A stretch of 64,000 nt of DNA from Methylobacterium isbiliense. Its GTDB lineage: Bacteria; Pseudomonadota; Alphaproteobacteria; Rhizobiales; Beijerinckiaceae. The position numbers and the translations under genes were made by a program. Numbering within the stretch: the first letter of the stretch is position 1; each line of letters begins with the position of its first letter. The notes under the pieces were generated by a model. It had not been told where the DNA came from, did no database searches, and saw nothing but the letters and a program-made list of their open reading frames with translations. Positions 16,908 through 25,234 of this stretch are shown here, piece by piece. The stretch is taken from assembly GCF_022179325.1 (NCBI RefSeq), contig NZ_BPQQ01000047.1, positions 17,607 to 81,606 on the forward strand. The letters run 5' to 3'.

Positions 16908-17957
16908 ATGCACGAGGGGACCATCGTCCTCGTCACCGACCGGCCGGACCGCAGCGCAGATCTCGCGGCGGCGCTGCGGCAGATCGGGACATGCGAGGTG
17001 GTAGGAACCGACGAGCGCTGGACCGGCGCCGGCGCACCGCTCGGGATCGTGTCGGACCTCACGCTCAGCCGGCCCGAGGCGGTGCAGTGCCTCAAGGCGC
17101 TGGAGTCCCGCTACCGGGGCCAGCCCCTCCCGGTGATCGGCCTGCTGCGCCGCGCCACCCCCGAGGCCCTGCGGCAGGCCAAGTCGCTCGGTGCCACCGT
17201 GTGCCTGCCGGCCTACGTGCCGCCCCAGACGGTCGCCACCGCCCTCGTCAACCAGATCGAGCATACCGGGCCGGTGTCGGAGCGGCTCGTCGTCCACGGC
17301 GTGGCGCGGGCCGGCGAAGCGCTCACCAGCCTGCTCGCGGACGCGCGCACCGGCAGCCCGATCCACATGGAGACCGTGGAGGCCGGTCTCGGCCCGATCC
17401 TGACCGCCGTGCAGGAGGGCGGCCTCGCGCGCTGGCTCGACACGGTCTGGACGCACGACGACGCCACCTACCAGCACTGCCTGCTGGTGGCGGGCTTGGG
17501 GGCGCAGTTCGCCCTGCATCTCGGCTTCCGGCGGGACGACCAGCACCGCTTCGTGCGCGCCGCCCTGGTCCACGATGTCGGCAAGGCGCGCATCCCGCTG
17601 CCGATCCTGAACAAGCCCGGCCGCCTCGACGCCGACGAGGCGGCGGTCATGCGCACCCACGCGGCCCTCGGCTACGACATCCTGCAGGCGGGCGGCGAGT
17701 GCGACGCCCTCACCCTCGACGCCGTCCGCCACCATCACGAGATGCTCGACGGGACCGGCTACCCGGACGGGCTGAGCGGGGCGGCGGTGAGCGACACCGT
17801 GCGCCTCCTCACCATCTGCGACATCTACGCGGCCCTCACCGAGCGCCGCCCCTACAAGGCGCCGATGCCCCGCGCCGAGGCGATGGGCATCCTCCAGGGC
17901 ATGGACGGCAAGCTCGAACCGCGCTTGGTGCAGTTGTTCGGGCAGGCGGTGACCTGA
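16908..17957 (+). CDS. HD-GYP domain cyclic-di-GMP phosphodiesterase with receiver-like N-domain
   Basis: 349 residues. The N-terminal 120 residues look like a degenerate receiver fold (TIVLVTDRPDRS at the start, PVIGLLRRATPEALRQAKSLGATVCLPAYV later) without a clear phospho-accepting Asp at the usual place. The HD-GYP domain (about 175-345) shows AALVHDVGKARIPLPILNK with the HD pair (about 222-223), HHHEMLDGTGYPDGL with the GYP signature (about 285), and ICDIYAALTERRPYK. This family hydrolyses c-di-GMP to pGpG or GMP and lowers the sessile signal. ATG 16908 has AGGAG at 8 nt; a GTG 9 nt upstream is less well placed. It is followed 102 bp later by an MFS gene. Confidence 0.9.
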   Translation: MHEGTIVLVTDRPDRSADLAAALRQIGTCEVVGTDERWTGAGAPLGIVSDLTLSRPEAVQCLKALESRYRGQPLPVIGLLRRATPEALRQAKSLGATVCLPAYVPPQTVATALVNQIEHTGPVSERLVVHGVARAGEALTSLLADARTGSPIHMETVEAGLGPILTAVQEGGLARWLDTVWTHDDATYQHCLLVAGLGAQFALHLGFRRDDQHRFVRAALVHDVGKARIPLPILNKPGRLDADEAAVMRTHAALGYDILQAGGECDALTLDAVRHHHEMLDGTGYPDGLSGAAVSDTVRLLTICDIYAALTERRPYKAPMPRAEAMGILQGMDGKLEPRLVQLFGQAVT

Positions 17958-18059
17958 CGGCGCCGGGCTTCCGGCGATCCCGCCGACGCGGATGCGCCCG
18001 CTGCCGCGATGCTGTAGGTGCTGGCGCGGCGCCGATCCCCGGCGCGGGAGCGTGAGCCG

Positions 18060-19427
18060 ATGACGGGAGCGGCCGGGCCGGTGCCGGCGGAGATCGCGGA
18101 CGGGCTGCCGGTCGCCGAGAGGCTGTGGGCGATGGCGGCGATCGGCATCGCCATGACGATGGCGGTGCTCGACAGCACCCTCGTCAACGTCGCCCTGCCG
18201 GTGCTGGCGCGCGACCTCGGGGTCAGCCCCTCGGCGGCGATCTTCGTGACCAACGGCTACCAGCTCGCCGTGACGGCCTCCCTGCTGCCGCTCTCCTCCC
18301 TCGGCGACATCCTGGGCTACCGGCGCGTCTACATCCTCGGCCTCGCCCTGTTCACCGGCGCGTCGCTCGCCTGCGCGCTGGCGGGCTCGCTGGAGGTGCT
18401 GATCGCCGCCCGGATCGTCCAGGGTCTCGGGGCGGCCGGGATCATGAGCGTCAACATCGCGCTCGTGCGCTTCATCTATCCGAGCCGGCTGATCGGGCGC
18501 GGCGTGGGCAACGTGGCGCTGGTCGTGGCGGTGGCCTCGGCCGCCGGGCCGACGGTCGCCGGCGCGATCCTGTCCGTGGCGCACTGGCCCTGGCTCTTCC
18601 TCGTCAACGTCCCGCTCGGGGTGGCGGCGCTGGCGGTGGCGGCCCGGACGCTGCCGGTCACGCCGCGCAGCGGCGGGCGCTTCGACGCGCTGAGCGCGGT
18701 GCTGAACGCCGTGTTCTTCGGCCTGCTCATCACCGGCGTCGACGGGCTCGGCGATCCACAAGCGCAGGCGCGCGCGCTCCTGTTGCTGGCCGGCGCCGCC
18801 GCGGCGGGAGGCGCCTTCGTCTGGTACCAAGTGAAGCTGCCCGCCCCCCTCCTTCCGGTCGACCTCCTGCGCATCCCGGCCTTCGCCCTGTCGATGGCGA
18901 GTTCGGTCTGCGCCTTCTCGGCCCAGATGATGGCGTACGTGGCGCTGCCCTTCTACTTCCACGACGTGCTGCAGCGGTCGAGCAGCGAGATCGGCCTGCT
19001 GCTGACGCCCTGGCCGATCGCCATCGCGGTGATCGCCCCCATCGCCGGGCGCCTCTCCGACCGCATCGCCCCCGGCCGTCTCGGCGGCATCGGCCTCGTC
19101 GGGCTCAGCCTCGGCCTGGCGCTGCTGGCGAGCCTGCCCGCGACGCCCGGGACCCTGGCGGTCGCGCTGCCGCTGACGCTCTGCGGCCTCGGCTTCGGGC
19201 TGTTTCAATCGCCCAACAACCGGGTGATCATCACCAGCGCGCCGCGCGAGCGGAGCGGCGGCGCCAGCGGCATGCAGGCGACCGCTCGGCTCCTCGGACA
19301 GTCCCTCGGCGCGGCGGCCGTGGCGGTGATCTTCGGGCGCCTGCACACCTCCGGCACCGTGGCGGTGCTGTGGCTCGCCGCGGGCCTGTCGCTCACCGGG
19401 GCGGTGACGAGCGTGCTGCGGCGGTAG
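18060..19427 (+). CDS. MFS drug efflux transporter, DHA2 (EmrB/QacA-like) family
   Basis: 455 residues with about 14 membrane segments. The motif DSTLVNVALPVLARDLG in TM1 (motif D1 of DHA2 proteins), the TM2-3 loop with SLGDILGYRRVYILG (motif A) and RIVQGLGAAGIM (motif B, Arg/Gly) are all present. Proton-driven export of hydrophobic toxic compounds is the expected role; substrate unknown. The ATG at 18060 is preceded by GGGAG; an upstream in-frame extension to 18018 is Arg-rich and unlikely. An SDR gene follows after 74 bp with its own strong ribosome-binding site, so both may share a transcript. Confidence 0.88.
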   Translation: MTGAAGPVPAEIADGLPVAERLWAMAAIGIAMTMAVLDSTLVNVALPVLARDLGVSPSAAIFVTNGYQLAVTASLLPLSSLGDILGYRRVYILGLALFTGASLACALAGSLEVLIAARIVQGLGAAGIMSVNIALVRFIYPSRLIGRGVGNVALVVAVASAAGPTVAGAILSVAHWPWLFLVNVPLGVAALAVAARTLPVTPRSGGRFDALSAVLNAVFFGLLITGVDGLGDPQAQARALLLLAGAAAAGGAFVWYQVKLPAPLLPVDLLRIPAFALSMASSVCAFSAQMMAYVALPFYFHDVLQRSSSEIGLLLTPWPIAIAVIAPIAGRLSDRIAPGRLGGIGLVGLSLGLALLASLPATPGTLAVALPLTLCGLGFGLFQSPNNRVIITSAPRERSGGASGMQATARLLGQSLGAAAVAVIFGRLHTSGTVAVLWLAAGLSLTGAVTSVLRR

Positions 19428-19501
19428 CGCGACCGCTCACCCTGGACGCGCGCCGTCGCGCACCCATCTCCGGCGGCGGACCTGTCGCGAAGGAGGCCAG
19501 C

Positions 19502-20299
19502 ATGGACATGGATCTGACCGGGCGGCGCGCCCTGGTCACCGGCTCGACCGCGGGCATCGGCTACGCCATCGCCCGCGCGCTCGGCGATCTCGGGGCGAGC
19601 GTGGCGGTGAACGGGCGCACGGCCGAGCGCGTGGCGGCGGCGATCGAGACCCTGTCGCGGGAGGCGCCGAAGGGCCGGTTCACGGCGGCGGTCGGGGACG
19701 TCGCCACGGCGTCGGGCGCCGAGGCGCTGCGGAGCGCCCTGCCCGACCTCGACATCCTGGTGAACAATGCCGGGATCTTCGAGCCCAAACCCTTCTTCGA
19801 GATCCCGGACGAGGATTGGCGCCGGTTCTTCGAGGTGAACGTGCTGAGCGGCGTGCGGCTCGCCCGGATCTACGCAGCGGGCATGCAGGCGCGCGGCTGG
19901 GGCCGGGTGGTGTTCGTGTCGAGCGAGTCGGCGGTGCAGATCCCGGTCGAGATGGTGCATTACGGGATGACGAAGACCGCGCAGCTCGCCGTGGCGCGCG
20001 GCCTCGCCGAGACCGTCTCGGGCTCCGGCGTCACGGTCAATACGGTTCTGCCGGGGCCCACCCTCTCGGAGGGGGTGGCCACGTTCATGACGCAGATGGC
20101 GGGCGGCGCCTCCGATCCGAACCTCGACGCGATGGGCCGGGCCTTCGTGAAGGAGCACAGGCCGACCTCGCTCCTCGGGCGCCTGATCGCGCCGGAGGAG
20201 ATCGCCAGCCTGGTCGCCTACCTGTGCAGCCCGGCCGCCAGCGCCACGAGCGGCGCGGCGCTCAGGGTCGACGGAGGGGTCGTGCGCTCCATCCTGTGA
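19502..20299 (+). CDS. Short-chain dehydrogenase/reductase (classical SDR)
   Basis: 265 residues. The Rossmann signature TGSTAGIG (13-20), NNAG (88-91), catalytic Ser140/141 in VFVSS, and YGMTK with Tyr154 and Lys158 mark a classical SDR, probably NADP-dependent because of NGRT after the second strand. The C-terminal LRVDGGVV is typical. It reduces or oxidises an unknown alcohol/ketone substrate in the cytoplasm. AAGGAGG stands about 6 nt before the ATG, one of the best ribosome-binding sites in the window. It lies downstream of the DHA2 exporter and convergent to the SWIB gene. Confidence 0.9.
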   Translation: MDMDLTGRRALVTGSTAGIGYAIARALGDLGASVAVNGRTAERVAAAIETLSREAPKGRFTAAVGDVATASGAEALRSALPDLDILVNNAGIFEPKPFFEIPDEDWRRFFEVNVLSGVRLARIYAAGMQARGWGRVVFVSSESAVQIPVEMVHYGMTKTAQLAVARGLAETVSGSGVTVNTVLPGPTLSEGVATFMTQMAGGASDPNLDAMGRAFVKEHRPTSLLGRLIAPEEIASLVAYLCSPAASATSGAALRVDGGVVRSIL

Positions 20300-20341
20300 C
20301 GGGGCGCGGCCGGCGGGAGCGCGCGGCGCCCCCGCCGCGGC

Positions 20342-20686
20342 TCACTTCAGGTGCTGCGCCAGATACTTGTTCATCTCGAACATCGTCGCCTTGTCCTTGC
20401 CGAAGACCTTCTTCAGCTTGTCGTCGGCGAGGATCTCGCGCTTGTTCTCGGGGTTCTGCAGCGAGTTCTTGCGGATGTAATCCCACACCTTGCTGACCAC
20501 CTCGCCACGCGGGATCGGCTTGGAGCCGACGATCGCGGCGAGTTCCTCGGTGGGCTGAAGCGGCTTCTGCAGCGCGTTCGGCTTGTCGCCCGTCTTCGGG
20601 GCGGCAACCTTCTTGGCCTTGGCCGGCGCCTTCTCTTCGGCGGCGGCCTTCGGGGCCTCCTTCTTGGTCGTCTTCGTGGTCGCCAT
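20342..20686 (-). CDS. SWIB/MDM2-domain protein with histone-H1-like tail
   Basis: 114 residues. The first 40 are Lys/Ala-rich (TKTTKKEAPKAAAEEKAPAKAK), like a histone H1 tail. The rest is one SWIB domain: LQPTEELAAIVGSKPIPRGEVV, KVWDYIRKNSLQNPENKREI, DDKLKKVFGKD and MFEMNKYLAQHL. SWIB domains belong to eukaryotic chromatin remodellers and occur as stand-alone proteins in many Hyphomicrobiales and chlamydiae; they probably bind DNA or a chromosome-structuring partner. ATG 20686 has GGAGGAG 5 nt upstream and begins the basic tail; longer in-frame starts are unsupported. It is monocistronic. Confidence 0.88.
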   Translation of the reverse strand: MATTKTTKKEAPKAAAEEKAPAKAKKVAAPKTGDKPNALQKPLQPTEELAAIVGSKPIPRGEVVSKVWDYIRKNSLQNPENKREILADDKLKKVFGKDKATMFEMNKYLAQHLK

Positions 20687-20810
20687 CGGTCTCCTCCGGT
20701 CTCCCTGCGCCCCCCGGCGCCGGACAACCGGCCCTGCCGGGCACATAGCTGCAACAACTAAGCCGTGCTGACGGCGTTCCAAGAGGAAATTCCATCGCAC
20801 GACCGGATCA

Positions 20811-20831
20811 TCCACACCCTAACCGTGTGGA
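20811..20831 (-). terminator. Possible terminator hairpin after the aldo/keto reductase gene
   Basis: TCCACAC-7 nt-GTGTGGA, a 7-bp dyad, begins 20 bp past the stop of the aldo/keto reductase gene on the minus strand. No U tract follows, so support is modest. Confidence 0.35.
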
Positions 20832-20851
20832 GCAAGGACGAAGGCGCCCGC

Positions 20852-21865
20852 TCACGCCTGCGTCCAGGTCCGGCGGCCCTCCAGGGGATAGGCCGGATCG
20901 GTGTAGCCGGGGGTCGAGGGGTGCCCGGCCGGGACCAGCCGGTCGACCAGGGCCTCGTCCTCCGGGGTGAAGCGGTAGGCCAGCGCGCCCGCATAGGCCT
21001 CCCATTGGGCGACGGTGCGCGGACCGGCGATCACCGCGGTGACCGCGCGGTTATTGAGCACCCAGGCCAGCGCCACATCCACCGGCGAGGCGCCCCGCGC
21101 CGCGGCATGCGCCTGGATCTCCCGGGCGATCGCGAGGCTCTCGGGCCGCCATTCGGTCTGCATCATGCGGGCATCGCCCCGCCCGGCGCGGCTGCCCTCG
21201 GGCGGGGCGGCGCCGGGCTCGTACTTGGCGGTGAGCACGCCGCGGGCGAGCGGCGAATAGGGCACGACGCCGAGCCCGAAATGCGCGCAGGCGGGCAGGT
21301 GCTCAACCTCCGGCATGCGGTTGAGGGCGTTGTAGTAGGGCTGGCTCGCCACGGGCCGGTCGAGGCCCATGTCGTCGCAGAGGCGGCAGATCTCGGCGAC
21401 GCGCCACGCCCGGTAGTTCGAGACCCCGAAATAGCGCACCTTCCCGGCCCGGATCAGGTCGCCCACCGCCCGCACCGTCTCGGCGAGCGGCGTGTCGTGG
21501 TCCTCCTTGTGCAGGTAGTAGAGGTCGATCCGGTCGGTGCCGAGGCGCCGCAGGCTCGCCTCGCAGGCCCGGATCACGTGGGCGCGCGACAGCCCGCGGT
21601 CGTTCGGCCCCGGGCCCATCGGGTTGGCGACCTTGGTGGCGAGCACCCAGGCGTCCCGGTCCGGCGCGATCGCGCGCCCGACCACCTCCTCCGAGCGTCC
21701 GTCGTTGTAGGCATCCGCCGTATCGATGAAATTGAGGCCGCGCTCGCGCGCGTCGGCGATGATGCGGGCGGCCTCCGGCTCCTCGGTCTGCCCGCCGAAC
21801 ATCATGGTGCCGAGGCAGAGGGGAGAGACCTTGAGACCCGACCGGCCGAGCGTGCGGTACTCCAT
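20852..21865 (-). CDS. Aldo/keto reductase
   Basis: 337 residues forming an AKR TIM barrel. The catalytic tetrad is visible: Asp48 (FIDTADAY), Tyr53, Lys78 (ATKVA) and His119 (LYYLHKED). NADPH-binding features near the C-terminus (AVIAGPRTVAQWEAYAGAL) are standard. It resembles the YajO/YhdN-type AKRs that reduce varied aldehydes and ketones; substrate not deducible. It starts with ATG at 21865 and runs divergent from a short secreted peptide gene and an MFS gene. Confidence 0.9.
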   Translation of the reverse strand: MEYRTLGRSGLKVSPLCLGTMMFGGQTEEPEAARIIADARERGLNFIDTADAYNDGRSEEVVGRAIAPDRDAWVLATKVANPMGPGPNDRGLSRAHVIRACEASLRRLGTDRIDLYYLHKEDHDTPLAETVRAVGDLIRAGKVRYFGVSNYRAWRVAEICRLCDDMGLDRPVASQPYYNALNRMPEVEHLPACAHFGLGVVPYSPLARGVLTAKYEPGAAPPEGSRAGRGDARMMQTEWRPESLAIAREIQAHAAARGASPVDVALAWVLNNRAVTAVIAGPRTVAQWEAYAGALAYRFTPEDEALVDRLVPAGHPSTPGYTDPAYPLEGRRTWTQA

Positions 21866-22012
21866 GGCGGCACTTGCCTCCGATGATGGCGCGACCGTGG
21901 CGGACGGGGCATTCCGCGCCCGCGCCCGGCCCCCTTGTGGAAGCCGGGGTTTTCCTCCTCTTCACCGTGTTCGGCAATCCCCCGTTAAGCACGCGGCGGT
22001 CAGGGTCGGGCC

Positions 22013-22132
22013 ATGTTCCTCGCCGCCCTCACCCTCGCCCTCTGCGCCGCAGGCGCCCTCATCCTCGGCCTCGGGGCCGCGGTCTCGGCCGAAACGCCCC
22101 GGGACTGCCCGCACGAGCCGGGCTTCCTCTGA
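22013..22132 (+). CDS. Possible 39-residue membrane or secreted peptide
   Basis: ATG 22013 to TGA 22132 encodes MFLAALTLALCAAGALILGL followed by GAAVSAETPRDCPHEPGFL. It has one hydrophobic helix and a short polar tail with a Cys. The ribosome-binding site is weak (AGGG). Such tiny single-helix proteins are often real but go unannotated. It lies between the divergent AKR gene and the MFS gene, so it could be an upstream gene of the MFS operon. Support is the hydrophobic pattern only. Confidence 0.35.
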   Translation: MFLAALTLALCAAGALILGLGAAVSAETPRDCPHEPGFL

Positions 22133-22192
22133 CGCCGCGCGGACCGGGGGGATCCGTCCCTCCGGCCGCTCCCCGGGGCCTCGCCCCCGCCG

Positions 22193-23320
22193 ATGCTGAC
22201 GCGGTTCCTCGTCGTCTACACGGCGCTCTATGCCGGCTACGGGGTCACGACCCCGTTCCTGCCCTCCTTCCTGGCCGAGCGCGGGCTCTCGCCCGGCGAG
22301 ATCGGGCTCGTGCTCGCGGGGGCCCAAGCCGTGCGCCTCGTCGCCGGACCGCTCGCCGGGCGCGCGGCCGACCGGCTGTCCGCGACGCGCGGCGTCCTCG
22401 CCGCCGCAGCCCTGCTCTCGGCCGTCACGGCCCTCGCCTACCTGGCCGGGAGCGGGCCCGCCGGGCTCCTCCTCGTGGCCATGGCGCATGCCGCCGCCAC
22501 CGCTCCGCTGGCGCCGCTCGCCGACGCGCTGGCGCTGGCGGCCGTCCGCGCGTCCTACGGGCGGGTGCGCGGCACAGGCTCGGCCGCCTTCATCGCCGGC
22601 ACGCTCGCCGCCGGGCAGGTGATCGCCTGGAGCGGGCTTGCCGCGCTCCTCGTCTGCGGCGCGGCCCTGTTCGGGTTCATGGCGCTCGCGGCCGGGCGCC
22701 TGCCGGGCGGCGCGATCCGGCCGGCGCCGGCCCGGCCCCGCGCCCTCCTGCGCTCGGCCCCGTTCCGCCGCCTCGTGCTGGTGGCCGCGCTGGTGATCGG
22801 CAGCCACGCCATGCACGACGCCTTCGCGGTGCTGCGCTGGCGGGCGGCGGGCATCGGCCCCGGCACCGCGAGCCTGCTCTGGGCCGAGGCGGTGGCGGCG
22901 GAGGTGCTGGTCTTCGCCGTCCTCGGCCCGCCGCTCCTCGACCGGCTCGGGGCCGCCCGGGCGCTGGCGCTGGCGGGGCTCGCGGCCGCCTTCCGCTGGG
23001 GCGTGATGGCCGAGACCGCGGCGCTGCCCGCGCTCGTCCTCGTGCAGGCGCTGCACGGGCTCACCTTCGCGCTCCTGCACCTCGCCGCGATGCGGCTCCT
23101 TGCGGCGACGGTGCCGCCGGCCCTGGCGGCCACCGCCCAGACCCTCTACGGCACCCTCGGCCTCGGCCTTGCCACCACGCTGACGACGCTCGCGGCGGGC
23201 CCGTTCTACGGGCTTGCCGGCCCGCGGGCGTTCTGGGGTATGGCGGTGCTCGCCCTCGCCGCGGTCCCGCTCGCGCGCACGCTGGCGGCGGACCCCGTCG
23301 CACCGACCGAAGACCCGTGA
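22193..23320 (+). CDS. MFS transporter, phenylpropionate-transporter-like (MFS_1-like)
   Basis: 375 residues with about 12 membrane helices. The N-terminal YTALYAGYGVTTPFLPSFLAERGLSPGEIGLVLAG resembles HcaT and nucleoside-proton symporter-like members. The loop after TM2 reads GRAADRLSATRG (motif A-like). Uptake of an aromatic acid or related small molecule by proton symport is the family role; the actual substrate is not known. Its stop overlaps the start of the next gene (TGATG at 23318-23322), implying translational coupling with the DUF2721 protein. Confidence 0.8.
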   Translation: MLTRFLVVYTALYAGYGVTTPFLPSFLAERGLSPGEIGLVLAGAQAVRLVAGPLAGRAADRLSATRGVLAAAALLSAVTALAYLAGSGPAGLLLVAMAHAAATAPLAPLADALALAAVRASYGRVRGTGSAAFIAGTLAAGQVIAWSGLAALLVCGAALFGFMALAAGRLPGGAIRPAPARPRALLRSAPFRRLVLVAALVIGSHAMHDAFAVLRWRAAGIGPGTASLLWAEAVAAEVLVFAVLGPPLLDRLGAARALALAGLAAAFRWGVMAETAALPALVLVQALHGLTFALLHLAAMRLLAATVPPALAATAQTLYGTLGLGLATTLTTLAAGPFYGLAGPRAFWGMAVLALAAVPLARTLAADPVAPTEDP

Positions 23321-23808
23321 TGCCCCTGCCCCCCGACCCCACCGCCCTCGACAGCACGGCCCACATCATCCAGGTGGCGCTGACCCCGGTCTTCCTGCTC
23401 GGCGGCCTCGCCACGCTGCTCAACGTGTTCTCGACCCGGCACGCGCGCATCGCCGACCGGGTCGAGCAGCTGGCCGGCCGGCCCGGAGACCGCGCGCGGC
23501 TCGAAGGCCTGCGGCGGCGCAGCCTCGCCCTCGACGTCGCGGTGGTGCTGGGCGCGCTCGGCGGGGTGGCGACCTGCGGGGCGGTGCTGACGCTGTTCGT
23601 GGGCGCCCTGCGCGACACCGTCGTGGCGGGCGTGCTGTTCTGGCTGTTCGGGGCGGCGATCCTGTGCACCCTGTGCGCGCTGTCGGTCTTCGCCGTCGAG
23701 ATGATGCTGGCGAGCCGCGACGTGCGCGTCGAGGCGGCGGACCGGATGGCCGAGGAGGCGGGGCCCGCGCGCCCGCCGGAACCCGCGCGCCGGGGCAGGG
23801 TTCCCTGA
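23320..23808 (+). CDS. DUF2721 family membrane protein
   Basis: 162 residues. HIIQVALTPVFLLGGLATLLNVFSTRHARIADRVEQL (about 14-50) is the hallmark of DUF2721: a first helix, then an amphipathic segment with ARIADR. Two more helices follow at about 73-95 and 105-130 (VVAGVLFWLFGAAILCTLCALSVFAVEM). The role of the family is unknown. It overlaps the MFS stop by one base and is followed after 21 bp by the PRC-barrel gene, so the three genes and probably the next form one operon. Confidence 0.8.
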   Translation: MPLPPDPTALDSTAHIIQVALTPVFLLGGLATLLNVFSTRHARIADRVEQLAGRPGDRARLEGLRRRSLALDVAVVLGALGGVATCGAVLTLFVGALRDTVVAGVLFWLFGAAILCTLCALSVFAVEMMLASRDVRVEAADRMAEEAGPARPPEPARRGRVP

Positions 23809-23829
23809 CGTGAGGATCCGGAGGGAGCC

Positions 23830-24267
23830 ATGCCGACCGAACTGCCCAACGAACGCAGCATCCGCCCGCCGGGCTCGATGGAACTCGATCCCGGCGCCGA
23901 GGGCGTCGCCCTCGACGAGACCCGCCGCCTGATCGCCTCGAACAAGGTCGAGGGCACGGCGGTCTACGACCGGGCCGGCGCGCATCTCGGCAGCATCTAC
24001 AATTTCATGGTCGACAAGGTCTCGGGGCAGGTCGCCTACGCGGTCCTGTCCTTCGGCGGCTTCCTGGGCTTCGGCGAGAGCTACCATCCGGTGCCCTGGC
24101 GGTCGCTGCGCTACGACGTGACGCTCGGCGGCTACGTCATCGACGTCGATGCCGACGCGCTCGCGGGCGCGCCGAGCCACGGCCCCGGCGAGGACCCGTT
24201 CGCGGATCCGGATTTCGGGCCGAAGGTCGACACGCACTGGGGCAGCCGCCGGGCCGTCACGGCCTGA
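23830..24267 (+). CDS. PRC-barrel domain protein
   Basis: 145 residues, soluble. A PRC-barrel spans about 30-105: ETRRLIASNKVEGTAVYD, LGSIYNFMVDKVSGQVAYAVLSFGGFLGFG and HPVPWRSLRYD. In Hyphomicrobiales, stand-alone PRC-barrel proteins of this type are often stress-induced and related to the photosynthetic reaction-centre H subunit fold and RimM; the ligand is unknown. GGAGGGAG lies just before the ATG. The gene after it starts 5 bp past its stop. Confidence 0.85.
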   Translation: MPTELPNERSIRPPGSMELDPGAEGVALDETRRLIASNKVEGTAVYDRAGAHLGSIYNFMVDKVSGQVAYAVLSFGGFLGFGESYHPVPWRSLRYDVTLGGYVIDVDADALAGAPSHGPGEDPFADPDFGPKVDTHWGSRRAVTA

Positions 24268-24272
24268 CGGCG

Positions 24273-25229
24273 ATGCAGGCGGAGGCGCCCGAGGGAGAGG
24301 TCGACGAGGAGGTCGGGGGAGACGTCGACCGCGGCGCGGGCTTCGGCATCGCCCCGGGCGGCCTGAAGCGCCCCGGCGTGCTCGTGGCGATGCCCTTCGA
24401 CCGCGACCTGATCGCGCGCTTCCGCGAGACCTTCCCGACCGCGCGGTTCCGGCGGGCCTCGCGGCGCTGGTTCGTGCCTGGCACCACCGCCGGGCGTCGG
24501 GTCGATGCCTGGATCGGCCGCGAGATGTCGCTGCGCGACGCCTACGCGGACGACAAGGGCCGGGACGCCTACGCGTTCGAGCCGCTGGAGAGCCGCTACC
24601 TCGCGGCCGCGCCCGAAGGCCTGATCGTGCGCACGCCCTATTCGCGCACGGTGGTCGAGACGCTGCGGGGCATCGCCCCGGCGCATTGGGACCCGGCCGT
24701 GCGGGCGTGGCGCGTGCCGTGGCGCGCCTACGAGGCGCTGAAGGCCGTCTGGCCGACGATCGAGGAGGCCGCCGCCCGCAACGAGCCGCACGCCAAGCGC
24801 GCGCGCCACGCGGCGCGCGATCCCGGGGCCGAGAGCGAGCGGCGGCGCCACCGCTTCCCGGTGCCCGCGCAGGATCCGCCCCCGCTCGGGGTGCCGGTGG
24901 AGACCGCCTCCTACGGGGTCGTCACCTTCGAGGCGCTCGATGCTGAGCCGCTCGACCCGGGCGCCCTGCCCGCCGCCTACGCGCCGCTGCCGGCTTCAGG
25001 CCGCTACGTCTGGGGCTGGTGGCGGATGCCGACCTTTGCGGAGCTGGCCGAGACCGTGCCCGCCGCCCGTCCGGACGACCTGCGCCGCGGCTGGTGGCCG
25101 GCGACGCGCGAGGGCATCGAGACGCGCCGCCGCCGCCTGCGCGAGGCCGAGCGCGCCCGCGCCACGCGGTCGCGCGCCGCCGAGGAGACCGCCCAGGAGA
25201 CCGCTCAGGACGCCTCCGAGGAGGCGTGA
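24273..25229 (+). CDS. Unknown protein with two tandem HARP-like modules
   Basis: 318 residues, soluble and highly charged. Two internal repeats align: about 36-83 (LVAMPFDRDLIARFRE...ARFRRASRRWFVP...VDAWI) and about 117-165 (IVRTPYSRTVVETLRG...AHWDPAVRAWRVP...LKAVWP). The shared pattern is V-x-x-P-[FY]-x-R-x-[LV]-[IV], then about 14 residues, then aromatic-x6-W-x-[VF]-P. This resembles the HARP domain of SMARCAL1-type annealing helicases, which binds forked DNA, but here there is no helicase. The C-terminus is Arg/Glu/Ala-rich. A DNA-binding role is inferred only from that resemblance. It follows the PRC-barrel gene by 5 bp. Confidence 0.65.
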   Translation: MQAEAPEGEVDEEVGGDVDRGAGFGIAPGGLKRPGVLVAMPFDRDLIARFRETFPTARFRRASRRWFVPGTTAGRRVDAWIGREMSLRDAYADDKGRDAYAFEPLESRYLAAAPEGLIVRTPYSRTVVETLRGIAPAHWDPAVRAWRVPWRAYEALKAVWPTIEEAAARNEPHAKRARHAARDPGAESERRRHRFPVPAQDPPPLGVPVETASYGVVTFEALDAEPLDPGALPAAYAPLPASGRYVWGWWRMPTFAELAETVPAARPDDLRRGWWPATREGIETRRRRLREAERARATRSRAAEETAQETAQDASEEA

Positions 25230-25234
25230 GCGGA

